Below are positions 16,569 to 25,502 of a stretch of DNA of 40,434 nucleotides, piece by piece (positions within the stretch are counted from its first letter, which is position 1; the number at the start of each line of letters is the position of its first letter). The notes under the pieces were generated by a model. That model was not told the DNA's origin, did no database searches, and saw only the letters and a program-made list of their open reading frames with translations. The translations under genes were made by a program, and so were the position numbers. The DNA lies in NCBI RefSeq assembly GCF_030159795.1, contig NZ_BSND01000012.1, positions 1 to 40,434 on the forward strand. Direction: 5' to 3'. Source of the stretch: Methylophaga thalassica (lineage in GTDB: Bacteria; Pseudomonadota; Gammaproteobacteria; Nitrosococcales; Methylophagaceae).

Positions 16569-19500
16569 ATGCCATCAGTTTTATCCCAGATCCTTGCCAG
16601 CTTCCGCGAGAAAGCACTGTCCGAACGTGACAAGGGCACTGACTTCGAGCACCTGTCATTGGTGTACCTGCGCAACGAGCCCTACTACCGTGACCTGTAC
16701 CGAGAGGTCATGACGTACGGCGACTGGGCAGAGCAGAACGGCCTGACCAAAAAAGACACTGGTATCGACCTGGTGGGTGTGACTCATCAGGATGAAATAC
16801 ACGCAATCCAATGCAAGAACTACGCAGCGGACTACAAAATCACTAAGGCTGACATTGACAGCTTTTTTACCGCTTCGGGTAAAACGATATTCTCGAACCG
16901 GATCATCATCACCACCGCTAAGAACTGGACACAGAATGCCAGCGATGCCTTAGAGGGCCAGCACCCACCTGTCAGCACAATCACGCTGGCCGATCTGGAA
17001 AACAGTCTGATCGACTGGTCGCAGTTCCAAGTCCAGAAAGTCCCTGTTTTGCGTCCAAAGAAAACATTACGCGAGCACCAAGAAAACGCTCTGAAAGCCA
17101 CCAAAGCCGGTTTGCAGGCTGCGGATCGCGGCAAGCTCATCATGGCATGTGGAACAGGTAAAACTTTCACATCCCTGAAGATTGCAGAAACGATGGCTGG
17201 TAAGGGTAAAACCGTACTTTTTCTTGTGCCTAGCCTTTCCTTGTTGTCACAAACATTGACTGAATGGACGCAAGAGAGTGAAACACCGCTACACAGTTTT
17301 GCCGTGTGTTCAGACTCAGATGTGGGTAAGACGCGCAATCTTGATGATGACAGCATTCAAGCTACCGTCAGCGACTTACAGTATCCAGCAACAACGAATC
17401 CAAAGAGCTTGGCGGGTGCATTTGCGGCACGTCACGATGCCGAGCACATGAGTGTTATCTACGCCACCTATCACTCTATTGCCGTGATACATGATGCTCA
17501 AAAACTCTACGGGCTGCCTGAAATAGACCTAATTGTTTGCGATGAGGCCCACCGAACAACCGGAGCCACCTTTGATGGTGATGAAGAATCTGCTTTCGTG
17601 AGAGTTCACGATAACGATTACATTCGTGCTCAAAAACGGCTGTATATGACAGCAACACCGCGTATCTATGGCGAAAAAGCTAAAGAAGCATCAGGTGTTG
17701 AATTGTTCTCAATGGACAATCAGCAGCACTACGGCAAAGAACTGTACGTTATCAACTTTTCTGAAGCGGTGTCTCGTGGATTGCTAGTGGATTACAAAGT
17801 TGTTGTTCTTGCTGTTGAAGAAGGCCATATCAACCGTCGCATGCAAGAAATGCTTAAGAGTGATGACAACGAGCTGAAGGTGGACGATGCCGCCAAAATC
17901 ATTGGTTGCTGGAAAGCGTTATCCAAGCAAGGGCTTACTATTGATGGTGATAGCCAACCCATGCAGCGTGCTGTTGCTTTCTGTCAGGTTATTGAAAAAG
18001 AGTACAAAGGAAAGAATCACAAGGTTAGCTCTAAGTTGATTTCTGAGATGTTTGGCGCTGTTGTTGATGAGTACCAGCGCCTAGAAATTGAAGAACTGAG
18101 AGCGGAAGATCCAGATGCTGAAATCGACACAGCTTTAACGCTCACCTGTGAAGCTGAGCATGTTGATGGCAGCATGAATGCTAGCGAAAAAGAAGCGAAG
18201 CTTGAGTGGCTCAAAGAAGACACGCCAGAAAACACTTGCCGCATTCTTTCTAACGTGCGCTGTTTATCCGAAGGGGTCGATGTTCCATCTCTCGATGCCG
18301 TACTGTTTCTGACACCGCGTAGCTCTCAGGTTGACGTTGTGCAGTCCGTTGGCCGTGTAATGCGTCTTTCACCAGGTAAAAAACAGGGTTACGTAATTCT
18401 CCCTGTGGTCATTCCTGCTGGTGTTGAGCCATCCCAAGCGCTTGATGACAATAAGACCTACAAGGTCGTTTGGCAGGTTTTGAACGCACTGCGCTCCCAT
18501 GATGACCGCTTTGACGCAATGATTAATAAGCTTGAGTTCAACGGTAAAGACTCAAGAAAAATGGAAGTTATTTCTGTTGCAGACAAAGTGCAAAGGCGCT
18601 CAAAAGCAGCGACTGGTAAAGGCAAGTCTGCTGGTAAAGCCAAGGGTGGCTCTGCGATTGGTTCAGGATCGAATGCTCCAGTACCTGAACAGGCAAGCCT
18701 GCAATTTGAAGTCGGTGAGATCGAGCGCGCTCTGTACGCCCAGGTAGTCAAAAAGTGCGGCAACCGCCACCACTGGGAAGACTGGGCCAACGACATTGCC
18801 AAGATCGCCAATACGCACATTGACCGTATTCAAGCTATTTTAGAAAACAAAGACAACACCGCTGAGATTGCTGCTTTTGAAGCGTTTGCACAAGAGCTAC
18901 GCGATGACTTAAATAATGCAGTTACTGATGTCGAAATAATTGAGATGCTGGCCCAGCACCTTATTACCAAACCAGTATTTGATGCTTTGTTCGAGGGATA
19001 TAATTTCACAGAGCACAACCCAATGTCTGTTGCGATGCAGGCCGTTACCGAACAGCTTGAAGCGCACAATATCGACAAAGAAGCCGACACCCTTCGTTCG
19101 TTCTACGAGTCGGTGAAGATGCGAGCAGCCGGCATTGAAAGTGCCGAGGGCAAGCAGCGCATTATTGTTGAGCTGTACGACAAGTTCTTCAAAAACGCTT
19201 TCCCACGGATGACCGATCGCCTGGGTATTGTCTACACCCCCGTCGAGGTGGTGGATTTCATCATTCACAGCATTGAAGACGTGCTCAAGGCTGAGTTTGG
19301 CAAGAGCATGGCCGATGAGAACGTGCATCTACTCGACGGCTTTACTGGCACTGGGACGTTCCCGGTACGGCTGCTACAAAGCGGCATCATTCCCAAAAAT
19401 AAGCTTGAGCACAAATACAAGCATGAGATTCACGCCAACGAGCTGGTGTTGCTGGCCTATTACATTGCAGCTATCAATATCGAGGCCACCTACCACGGCA

Positions 19501-21548
19501 TCATGAATGACAACGTGACCGGCCTGGAAGAAAGCGATCAGATTTTTGAGGTTCCCTACGAGCCGTTCACCGGCATTTGCCTCACCGATACATTCCAGAT
19601 GTACGAAAGTGAGGACATGGTTGATGCACTGCTAGTTGAAAACAGTTCACGCCGTAAGCGCCAGAAAGAATTGGATATTCGAGTCATTATGGGAAACCCG
19701 CCATACTCAATTGGCCAAGCTAGCGAGAATGATAACAACGCCAACGTCAGCTACCCCAAGCTGGATGAGCGCATTCGCAGTACCTATGCGGCTCGTTCAA
19801 CAGCAACCTTGGCTAAGGGGCTGTACGACAGCTATATCCGGGCGATCCGCTGGGCATCAGACCGCATTGGTGATGCAGGCGTAATTGGCTTTGTGACCAA
19901 TGGTGGCTTCTTGGAGGCAAACACGGCAGATGGCCTGCGTAAGTGTCTTGCCGAAGAGTTTTCCAGTATCCACGTGTTTCATTTGCGAGGTAACGCCCGC
20001 ACCTCTGGGGAGCTTCGGCGCAAAGAAAAAGACAACGTTTTTGGAATGGGAACCCGAACACCAATTGTCGTTTCAATTCTAGTGAAAAATCCTGAAGCGA
20101 CAGAGCATGGTCGCATCCTTTTTCACGATATTGGTGACTACCTGAACCGGACTGAAAAGCTGGAAATGATTGCTGACTATGCCAGCCTAAACGGTATCCC
20201 TTCATGGCAGTTGATCACCCCTGACCAGCATGGTGACTGGCTTAATCAGCGTGATGACAGTTTCAATGAGCATATTGTTTTGGGAGACAAGAAATCTGAC
20301 GAGCCGAAGCTGTTTGAAAACTTTTCCTTGGGAGTGGTCTCAAATCGTGATGCGTGGGTTTACAACTTTTGTAAGCAGAGCATGACCGCAAATATGAGCG
20401 GGATGATTGAGTTTTACGGTAGCGAGCTGGACAGGTTTAACGCTGAGTACCAGAGTCTGAGCAACCAAGAGCGAAGCCGTTTGGTGGATGGCTTCATTAA
20501 TACAGATCCGACAAAAATTAGCTGGACTCACAACATTAAGCAGGACTTTGCAAGAAATAAGTCGCTCGGCTATGAGCATTCATCGCTAACCACGTCTTTG
20601 TACCGTCCATTTACAAAGCAATGGATGTACTACAACCGCGCTTTTAACGAAAGGGTTTACCAGATGCCTCGAATCTTCCCGCTAGGCAGTGGGGTGGAAA
20701 ACTTGGTTATTCAATTTAATGCTAATTATAGTGGAACAGGATTGCCTGTCTTAATTGCAAACTCGCTACCTGATCTGCACTGTAACGGAGATTCTCAATG
20801 CTTTCCGCTCTACCTTTACGACGAGCAAGCGCAAGAGAAAGCTGAGGATGCAAACGGTGACTTGTTTGGCGATAACAAGCAGCAAGAGCCTGGTCTGAAG
20901 CGTCGCGATGCCATCACGGATGAAGGGCTCGCTCATTTCCAAGAGGCATACCCTAGTGAACAGATCATCAAAGAGGACCTGTTCTACTACGTCTACGGCA
21001 TCCTGCACAGCGAGGACTACCGCACGAGATTTGCCGACAACCTGAGTAAAGAGCTTCCGCGCATACCGAAGGTTAAAAAAGCAGCGGATTTCTGGGCTTT
21101 CTCAAAGGCTGGCCGTGACTTGGCCGAGCTGCACCTGAATTACGAAACTGTGGACAAATACCCAGTGACCATTCAAGCCAAGGGCAACCTTGTGGACGAG
21201 GACTATCGCGTCACCAAGATGAAGTTTGGCAAGAAGCGCTGTGAGGAAACCGGTAAGAACATCGACGACCGCAGCACCGTCATCTACAACGGCAAGATCA
21301 CCATGACCGGCATCCCAGGTGAAGCATGGGATTACGTTGTGAACGGTAAAGCCGCCCTTGCTTGGGTAATGGAGCGTCAGGCTGTCACGACGCACAAGGC
21401 AAGCGGCATCGTCAATGACGCCAACGACTGGGCCATCGAGACCATGGGTAATGCCAAGTATCCCCTGGAGCTGTTTCAGCGGGTTGTCACGGTGAGCCTG
21501 GAGACCCAGAAGATCGTGAGTAGCCTCCCGGAACTGGACATGGTGTAG
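16569..21548 (+). CDS. Type ISP single-polypeptide restriction-modification enzyme
   Basis: A 1659-residue protein joining cutting, DNA translocation and methylation. In order: an Mrr-like nuclease domain (about 20-110; D67, Q81-x-K83), a superfamily-2 helicase with Walker A ACGTGKT (about 193-199) and DEAH (325-328), a coupler, an N6-adenine methylase with FTGTGTF (about 925) and NPPY (1043-1046), and a C-terminal region that should hold the target-recognition domain. This matches the LlaGI/LlaBIII plan, slightly longer than those. ATG 16569 follows AAGGA; an upstream TTG is less likely. It would protect methylated cells from phage or foreign plasmids. It lies 5 bp before the transposase. 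Confidence 0.9.
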   Translation: MPSVLSQILASFREKALSERDKGTDFEHLSLVYLRNEPYYRDLYREVMTYGDWAEQNGLTKKDTGIDLVGVTHQDEIHAIQCKNYAADYKITKADIDSFFTASGKTIFSNRIIITTAKNWTQNASDALEGQHPPVSTITLADLENSLIDWSQFQVQKVPVLRPKKTLREHQENALKATKAGLQAADRGKLIMACGTGKTFTSLKIAETMAGKGKTVLFLVPSLSLLSQTLTEWTQESETPLHSFAVCSDSDVGKTRNLDDDSIQATVSDLQYPATTNPKSLAGAFAARHDAEHMSVIYATYHSIAVIHDAQKLYGLPEIDLIVCDEAHRTTGATFDGDEESAFVRVHDNDYIRAQKRLYMTATPRIYGEKAKEASGVELFSMDNQQHYGKELYVINFSEAVSRGLLVDYKVVVLAVEEGHINRRMQEMLKSDDNELKVDDAAKIIGCWKALSKQGLTIDGDSQPMQRAVAFCQVIEKEYKGKNHKVSSKLISEMFGAVVDEYQRLEIEELRAEDPDAEIDTALTLTCEAEHVDGSMNASEKEAKLEWLKEDTPENTCRILSNVRCLSEGVDVPSLDAVLFLTPRSSQVDVVQSVGRVMRLSPGKKQGYVILPVVIPAGVEPSQALDDNKTYKVVWQVLNALRSHDDRFDAMINKLEFNGKDSRKMEVISVADKVQRRSKAATGKGKSAGKAKGGSAIGSGSNAPVPEQASLQFEVGEIERALYAQVVKKCGNRHHWEDWANDIAKIANTHIDRIQAILENKDNTAEIAAFEAFAQELRDDLNNAVTDVEIIEMLAQHLITKPVFDALFEGYNFTEHNPMSVAMQAVTEQLEAHNIDKEADTLRSFYESVKMRAAGIESAEGKQRIIVELYDKFFKNAFPRMTDRLGIVYTPVEVVDFIIHSIEDVLKAEFGKSMADENVHLLDGFTGTGTFPVRLLQSGIIPKNKLEHKYKHEIHANELVLLAYYIAAINIEATYHGIMNDNVTGLEESDQIFEVPYEPFTGICLTDTFQMYESEDMVDALLVENSSRRKRQKELDIRVIMGNPPYSIGQASENDNNANVSYPKLDERIRSTYAARSTATLAKGLYDSYIRAIRWASDRIGDAGVIGFVTNGGFLEANTADGLRKCLAEEFSSIHVFHLRGNARTSGELRRKEKDNVFGMGTRTPIVVSILVKNPEATEHGRILFHDIGDYLNRTEKLEMIADYASLNGIPSWQLITPDQHGDWLNQRDDSFNEHIVLGDKKSDEPKLFENFSLGVVSNRDAWVYNFCKQSMTANMSGMIEFYGSELDRFNAEYQSLSNQERSRLVDGFINTDPTKISWTHNIKQDFARNKSLGYEHSSLTTSLYRPFTKQWMYYNRAFNERVYQMPRIFPLGSGVENLVIQFNANYSGTGLPVLIANSLPDLHCNGDSQCFPLYLYDEQAQEKAEDANGDLFGDNKQQEPGLKRRDAITDEGLAHFQEAYPSEQIIKEDLFYYVYGILHSEDYRTRFADNLSKELPRIPKVKKAADFWAFSKAGRDLAELHLNYETVDKYPVTIQAKGNLVDEDYRVTKMKFGKKRCEETGKNIDDRSTVIYNGKITMTGIPGEAWDYVVNGKAALAWVMERQAVTTHKASGIVNDANDWAIETMGNAKYPLELFQRVVTVSLETQKIVSSLPELDMV

Positions 21549-21553
21549 GGCTG

Positions 21554-22879
21554 ATGAGCCAGCTCGACCTGCTAAATCTTGGCAGTCTCAAGGCTGCCCG
21601 CTTGATTGACGAGTGCGATCACTACGTTATCGAGGTGGACGGGCAAGGAATGCCCGGCTGCTGCCCTCATTGCCTGTCTGAGAGCCCTTACCGTCACGGC
21701 TCACAGCAACAGCACTACATCGACATACCCATGCACGGCAAGCCCGTCCTCCTGCGTGTAGAGAGGGCGCGCTTCCGCTGCAAAGTGTGCGGCAAGACGT
21801 TTTTTTCTCATCTGCCGGACATTGACGCGAAAAGGAAAACGTCTGTTCGCTTTATCAAATACATCGAACAGGAATCAATGAAGAAAACCTTTGCCTTGCT
21901 GTCACGCGAGGCAGGGATTGATGAAAAAACGATCAAGCACATTTTCGAGGATTATGTTGAGCGGCTGGGTAAAACAGTCCGGTTTGAAACGCCCGAGTTT
22001 TTAGGGATTGATGAGCTGAAAATCATTGGTGAGTACCGCTGTATGATCACCAACGTAGGTGAGCTTTCTATCTACGACTTATTGCCCAATCGACGCAAAG
22101 CCGACCTCACGACCTACTTCAAGACACTCCCTGATAAACACAAGGTCAAGGTGGTGACGATGGACATGTGGCGTACCTACAAGGATGTCGTTAATACGCA
22201 ACTCCCTGGCCGGGATATTGTGGTAGACCGCTGGCACGTTGTACGCATGGGCAATGATGCCCTAGAGACGGTACGCAAGAAGATCAGGAAAGACCTGAAT
22301 ACCCGGCAGCGACTCAAGCTGAAAGATGATCGTTTTATTTTGCTAGAACGCGAGGGAAGGCTTAGCACTGATGAGCATGACAAGATGCTTGAGTGGTTTG
22401 AGCTGCACCCGGAGCTGGAGCTGGCCTACCGGATGAAGGAGAGCTTTCATGAGATATATAACTGTGGTGACAAAGAAGATGCTCAGGCATTTGCACGAGC
22501 CTGGCTAGACTCCCTACCACCGGAAATGGAGTATGCTTTTGGTGCGGCCAGAACGGCGCTGACGAACTGGTGGGGTGAGATCTTTAACTTCTATGACCAC
22601 CGGGTCACCAACGCCTATACCGAATCTACCAACCGGCTAGCGAAGGACATGAATAGGATGGGACGAGGATACAGCTTTGAAGTGATGCGGGCCCGACTCA
22701 TCTATGAGAAGCAAGCCCGTAAGCCGACAACGAAAGTGCGCGGCAGAAAGCCAAAGTCCTTCCTGCCAGAAAAAGTCATGTATCGCTTCAGCATGGCAGA
22801 CGAGAACGTCAAGGCCATCGAGTACGGCCCACATATTCCAACCCTGTGCGACCTACTGGAAAAGGGCTGCTTTTCCTAA
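21554..22879 (+). CDS. ISL3-family transposase
   Basis: A 441-residue DDE transposase. The N-terminal zinc-binding region has CCPHC (36-40) and CKVC (76-79), a helix-turn-helix follows (about 105-140), and the catalytic residues are probably D153 (LGIDELK), D204 (VTMDMWRTY) and E357 (AYTESTNR). It starts only 5 bp after the restriction gene, with no separate promoter and a weak ribosome-binding site, so its expression probably depends on the upstream gene. Length is normal for ISL3 transposases and the gene looks intact. Confidence 0.93.
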   Translation: MSQLDLLNLGSLKAARLIDECDHYVIEVDGQGMPGCCPHCLSESPYRHGSQQQHYIDIPMHGKPVLLRVERARFRCKVCGKTFFSHLPDIDAKRKTSVRFIKYIEQESMKKTFALLSREAGIDEKTIKHIFEDYVERLGKTVRFETPEFLGIDELKIIGEYRCMITNVGELSIYDLLPNRRKADLTTYFKTLPDKHKVKVVTMDMWRTYKDVVNTQLPGRDIVVDRWHVVRMGNDALETVRKKIRKDLNTRQRLKLKDDRFILLEREGRLSTDEHDKMLEWFELHPELELAYRMKESFHEIYNCGDKEDAQAFARAWLDSLPPEMEYAFGAARTALTNWWGEIFNFYDHRVTNAYTESTNRLAKDMNRMGRGYSFEVMRARLIYEKQARKPTTKVRGRKPKSFLPEKVMYRFSMADENVKAIEYGPHIPTLCDLLEKGCFS

Positions 22880-22950
22880 CCGCTCAACAAAATCCTAGAG
22901 TCAGGCGGTGGGGGCTAAAACAAGGTTTCCACACCTGGTTCCGGATACCC

Positions 22951-22958
22951 TTTTTTCT
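22951..22958. repeat. Target-site duplication, right copy
   Basis: TTTTTTCT, identical to 16322-16329. It directly follows the transposon's right terminal repeat. Confidence 0.9.
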
Positions 22959-23328
22959 TTGCCTCTGCTGATACTGAACGTTTTTGCATCCAATCAGATA
23001 CAAACTGAGATCGCGCTTCTTCAGTTTTAAAGCTGTAATAAAATGCTGACTTTTTGGCGCGGCCTTTATAACCGCGAGCCAGAATAGAACCACGTAATTC
23101 AAACAAATAAACAACACTGCTCAAATCGTCTGCAATCCAACATTCAAAACCGTTGTTGATGTTGTCGCGGTGTTCTTGAACTCGGTCAAAGGCCGGTGTT
23201 CTTTTCTTCTTGGTTTCTGTTTTAAAGCTTTTCACAATCTGCTTTTGAGGAAGTTCCCTGCCAGCGGCATTGCTTGTAATCGTTTCTTGAGTGTTACGGC
23301 TAGGGTTGTTTGCTTGGTTGTTTGTCAT
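22951..23328 (-). pseudogene. 5' half of the plasmid gene split by the transposon
   Basis: The first 126 residues of a 237-residue protein; the rest lies at 15986-16321. Translation would run on into transposon sequence and stop after 11 more residues at 22915. Its N terminus contains ELPQKQIVKSFKT, almost the same as ELPQKQMVKSKKT in the neighbouring 475-residue protein. The body has the stretch SAFYYSFKTEEARSQFVSDWM, seen in conserved plasmid proteins of unknown function. A structured leader related to that of the neighbouring gene lies upstream. The truncated product may still be made, but is probably not functional. Confidence 0.85.
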
Positions 23329-23590
23329 GTCTTTATCTCCACTGATTAAAAGTTAAAACCTGCTTTCTCGTCGTTCCGGCATTCAAATCAGTGAAGGTTT
23401 TTTAGAAATACAACGGCCTCGCCGGAAGCCGCAGCTAAGGGAGCTATGCGAATCTGAACGGGTGAGGAAGGCCGAAGGTTTACCGTTGGATTTATCAAAA
23501 ATTGGAACTTGAATGAGCCGGTAGCTAACGACGAAAAGTAGGGATTAACTCAGTGGTGATGGACAAACAGCTAAGGAACTGGCCGGAAGA
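23329..23590 (-). promoter_or_regulatory. Structured 5' leader A
   Basis: This leader aligns with leader B (25503-25770). Conserved blocks are AAGCCGCAGCTAA and TGAACGGGTGAGGAA followed by GGCCGAAGG. Two helices change sequence between the leaders while staying paired: 23340-23347 with 23386-23393 (CACTGATT/AATCAGTG) and 23411-23416 with 23483-23488 (CAACGG/CCGTTG). The first includes the ribosome-binding region GTGGAG of the gene. A second copy of the partner strand at 23549-23556 would allow an alternative fold. It looks like a cis-regulatory RNA or folded single-stranded DNA. Confidence 0.6.
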
Positions 23591-23607
23591 CTCACACAAA
23601 ATAAACG

Positions 23608-23636
23608 CTACTGCAGGAGCATTAGCGGTGCAGTAG
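23608..23636. repeat. Perfect 8-bp inverted repeat
   Basis: CTACTGCA (23608-23615) and TGCAGTAG (23629-23636) surround a 13-base loop. It lies just upstream of leader A on the minus strand and may be an operator or the 5' hairpin of the leader. Confidence 0.5.
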
Positions 23637-23660
23637 TGTGTGTTTTTCAGTCCCAAAAAT

Positions 23661-23697
23661 AGACCAAGTTAGCCACTGCAAAACCTGGTCTTTTTTT
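23661..23697. terminator. Probable bidirectional terminator
   Basis: AGACCAAGTT at 23661 pairs with AAACCTGGTCT, followed by seven Ts on the plus strand and by ATTTTT on the minus strand. It may end transcription from the 475-residue gene before leader A, which would then need its own promoter. Confidence 0.6.
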
Positions 23698-23716
23698 GGA
23701 ATTTATATTTAAGTAA

Positions 23717-24038
23717 ATCAATCTGTTACGAAGCCGGTTTTTTGGAGTAGTTACAGTTTGATCTCATTTCAGAGAGCCAAAACAGTTTGTTGTTAGCGGT
23801 ATCAACGGCAATCTGTTTTGGTAAAGCAATCAGGCGGATCGTGTTTATTGATCGGCCTTAGTGCGTTCAGATCATTTATCAATCTGTTACGAGTCCGGCT
23901 TTTTGGATTGGTAACAGTTTGATCTCGCTTCACTCAGTCAAAACAGTTTGTTATTAGCTGTATCAATGGCAATCTGTTTTGATTAAATCACTTAGGCTGA
24001 TCGCGCCTTACTGATCGGCCTTAGTGATTTCGGATTTT
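23717..24038. repeat. 161-bp tandem repeat, two copies, each with hairpins
   Basis: Copy 1 is 23717-23877 and copy 2 is 23878-24038, starting ATCAATCTGTTACGA in both and alike over most of their length. In copy 2, CTGTTAC (23884) pairs with GTAACAG (23911), and AAAACAG (23941) with CTGTTTT (23975). Inside the second hairpin, a G-C pair of copy 1 (GTTG/CAAC) becomes A-T in copy 2 (ATT/AAT), which supports folding. Each copy ends with a GATC-rich near-palindrome. There is no convincing gene in 23700-24060. A run of nine C residues lies near 24061-24069. Confidence 0.75.
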
Positions 24039-24074
24039 GAGGGCTGACCATGACGGCCAGCCCCCCCCCGCTAA

Positions 24075-25502
24075 TCAATACATTTCTTCTAATGCTTTCA
24101 GGCTTTCCAGCAGGTGACGCGCTGAATAAATCGCATTGCCGGTGACTTTGCGAACCCATGCACCCTGATAGCGTGACCATTTAAAAGCGGCTCTTTTCAC
24201 TAACTGGCGGGTTTCATCGTTAGGCTTACCGCCTGCAAAATTAATAATGATTTGGCCGTTATTGATCGACATAGAAAAGTCGTCATTTTCAAAATCAATC
24301 GGCGCGCTGTTGTGTAGTCGCTCTAACTCTTCAAGGCGTTCACGGGTGCGGCGGATCTCTGCGTTATTGTTTGACAGTGAGTAAGAAGCAAAACCGATAC
24401 GGCCTGCAAAATCTGGTTTGATGATTTCCCGCGCTTGCTTTTCAGTTAAAAGCCCGTCTTTTACGATCTGATCGGCTTTCTCATCATCACTTAGCTTTTT
24501 GCTTCTGATGATCTTATTAACGGCTTTCATGGTGTCCTGTGATTTCTCAAGGCTGCTTAATTTTTCTTTTAGTTTTGTGATTGCTTCGGGGTCGTTTGAT
24601 GAAATGCCACCTGTGCCAACATTCGCGGCGCGGCTTTCTAACGAATCGGCATATTCTCCCAGCTTGAAAGATTTCCCCATTAAAGACCATGATTTATCTA
24701 GCGCGTTTCTGTGGGCGCGTTCTGAGTGATGACCAACTAAAATTGGCTGCCCCATTGGGATATGCTCCACAAGGGCATGACTGCGTTTATAGGCTGCGTC
24801 CGACTCTTTGCGTTTGTTTTCTGCACGTTCTTGTAATCTATCGCGCTTCGCCTCTAATCGGTCTTGATAATCAGCCATAACAAAAGGTGAGTTTTCTACG
24901 CTCTCAGCGTGGCTAGGCTCTACCGCTGGCGCTTCTTCTTGCTCTTCGGCTGGTGCTGGCTCGTTGTCAGCTTCTACGGCTTCAGCTGGCGCTTGATCTT
25001 CGTTGCTTGGCTCTTTGCTGTCGGCCTTTTCTACTTGGCTTTCATTGAACAGGTAGCACAGCGGCCAGAACTCTTGCGGGTCTGAGTGTAATTCTTCGCC
25101 TTCTTCAGTTTCTAACTTCTTGGTGATCTGCTTTGGTGTACCCCAGATCGGAAAACCAGAAACGCCTTTTTTGACTTTATAACCGGCTTCTTTCCAGTCT
25201 TTAAAGGTTTTAAATTCTTTGCATTCTGTCTCGGCCTGATACATACCCGTAATGATGAAATTTAAAGTTGTTGCAGCTGCCTTTAATTGATCCGCTACTG
25301 TTTCAGCGTTTGCGATCATGCCTTCACGGATCGCCTTTGCTTCTTGGCTTCTTGCTCTCAACTCTTGGCGCGCTTGTATTGATTTTTCTGATTTGCTGTA
25401 GGTTTTTTTGCTTTTAACCATCTGCTTTTGTGGAAGCTCCGCGCCGCAGGCTTTGTTTTTTTGTTGGCTGCTTTGGTTGGCTTTTTGTTGATTGGTATTC
25501 AT
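24075..25502 (-). CDS. DUF3560 protein with ArdC-like N-terminal region
   Basis: A 475-residue soluble protein. Residues about 75-150 (FKTFKDWKEAGYKVKKGVSGFPIWGTPK) recall the N-terminal, single-strand-DNA-binding part of ArdC anti-restriction proteins. An acidic, alanine-rich linker follows (about 160-205). Then YQDRLEAKRDRLQERAENKRKESDAAYKRSHALVEHIPMGQPILVGHHSERAHR is characteristic of DUF3560. The C-terminal 100 residues are separate. Such proteins occur on conjugative plasmids and may protect incoming DNA; that role is inferred. A structured leader precedes it. It shares an N-terminal ELPQKQ-VKS motif with the split gene. Confidence 0.75.
   Translation of the reverse strand: MNTNQQKANQSSQQKNKACGAELPQKQMVKSKKTYSKSEKSIQARQELRARSQEAKAIREGMIANAETVADQLKAAATTLNFIITGMYQAETECKEFKTFKDWKEAGYKVKKGVSGFPIWGTPKQITKKLETEEGEELHSDPQEFWPLCYLFNESQVEKADSKEPSNEDQAPAEAVEADNEPAPAEEQEEAPAVEPSHAESVENSPFVMADYQDRLEAKRDRLQERAENKRKESDAAYKRSHALVEHIPMGQPILVGHHSERAHRNALDKSWSLMGKSFKLGEYADSLESRAANVGTGGISSNDPEAITKLKEKLSSLEKSQDTMKAVNKIIRSKKLSDDEKADQIVKDGLLTEKQAREIIKPDFAGRIGFASYSLSNNNAEIRRTRERLEELERLHNSAPIDFENDDFSMSINNGQIIINFAGGKPNDETRQLVKRAAFKWSRYQGAWVRKVTGNAIYSARHLLESLKALEEMY

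Larger units (their letters stand above)
16330..22950 (+). mobile_element. ISL3-family transposon carrying a type ISP restriction-modification gene
   Basis: The element is 6,621 bp. Its left end starts GAGTATCCGGAACTGAGTGT at 16330 and its right end, read inward from 22950, starts GGGTATCCGGAACCAGGTGT. The match is imperfect but continues for about 24 bases. Perfect 8-bp repeats (TTTTTTCT) flank it, and its removal restores an open reading frame. It contains two genes on the plus strand, the restriction-modification gene and the transposase, with no other cargo. Base composition is clearly richer in GC than the plasmid around it, indicating a different origin. Confidence 0.92.

Noticed and set aside
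18458-19506. Opposite-strand and other-frame ORFs inside the large restriction gene
   Set aside because: They shadow a long gene with clear domains and have no start signals or family patterns of their own.
16569-21548. Type I HsdR or DISARM component
   Set aside because: Nuclease, helicase and methylase are in one chain with no separate HsdM/HsdS or DISARM genes, which fits type ISP.
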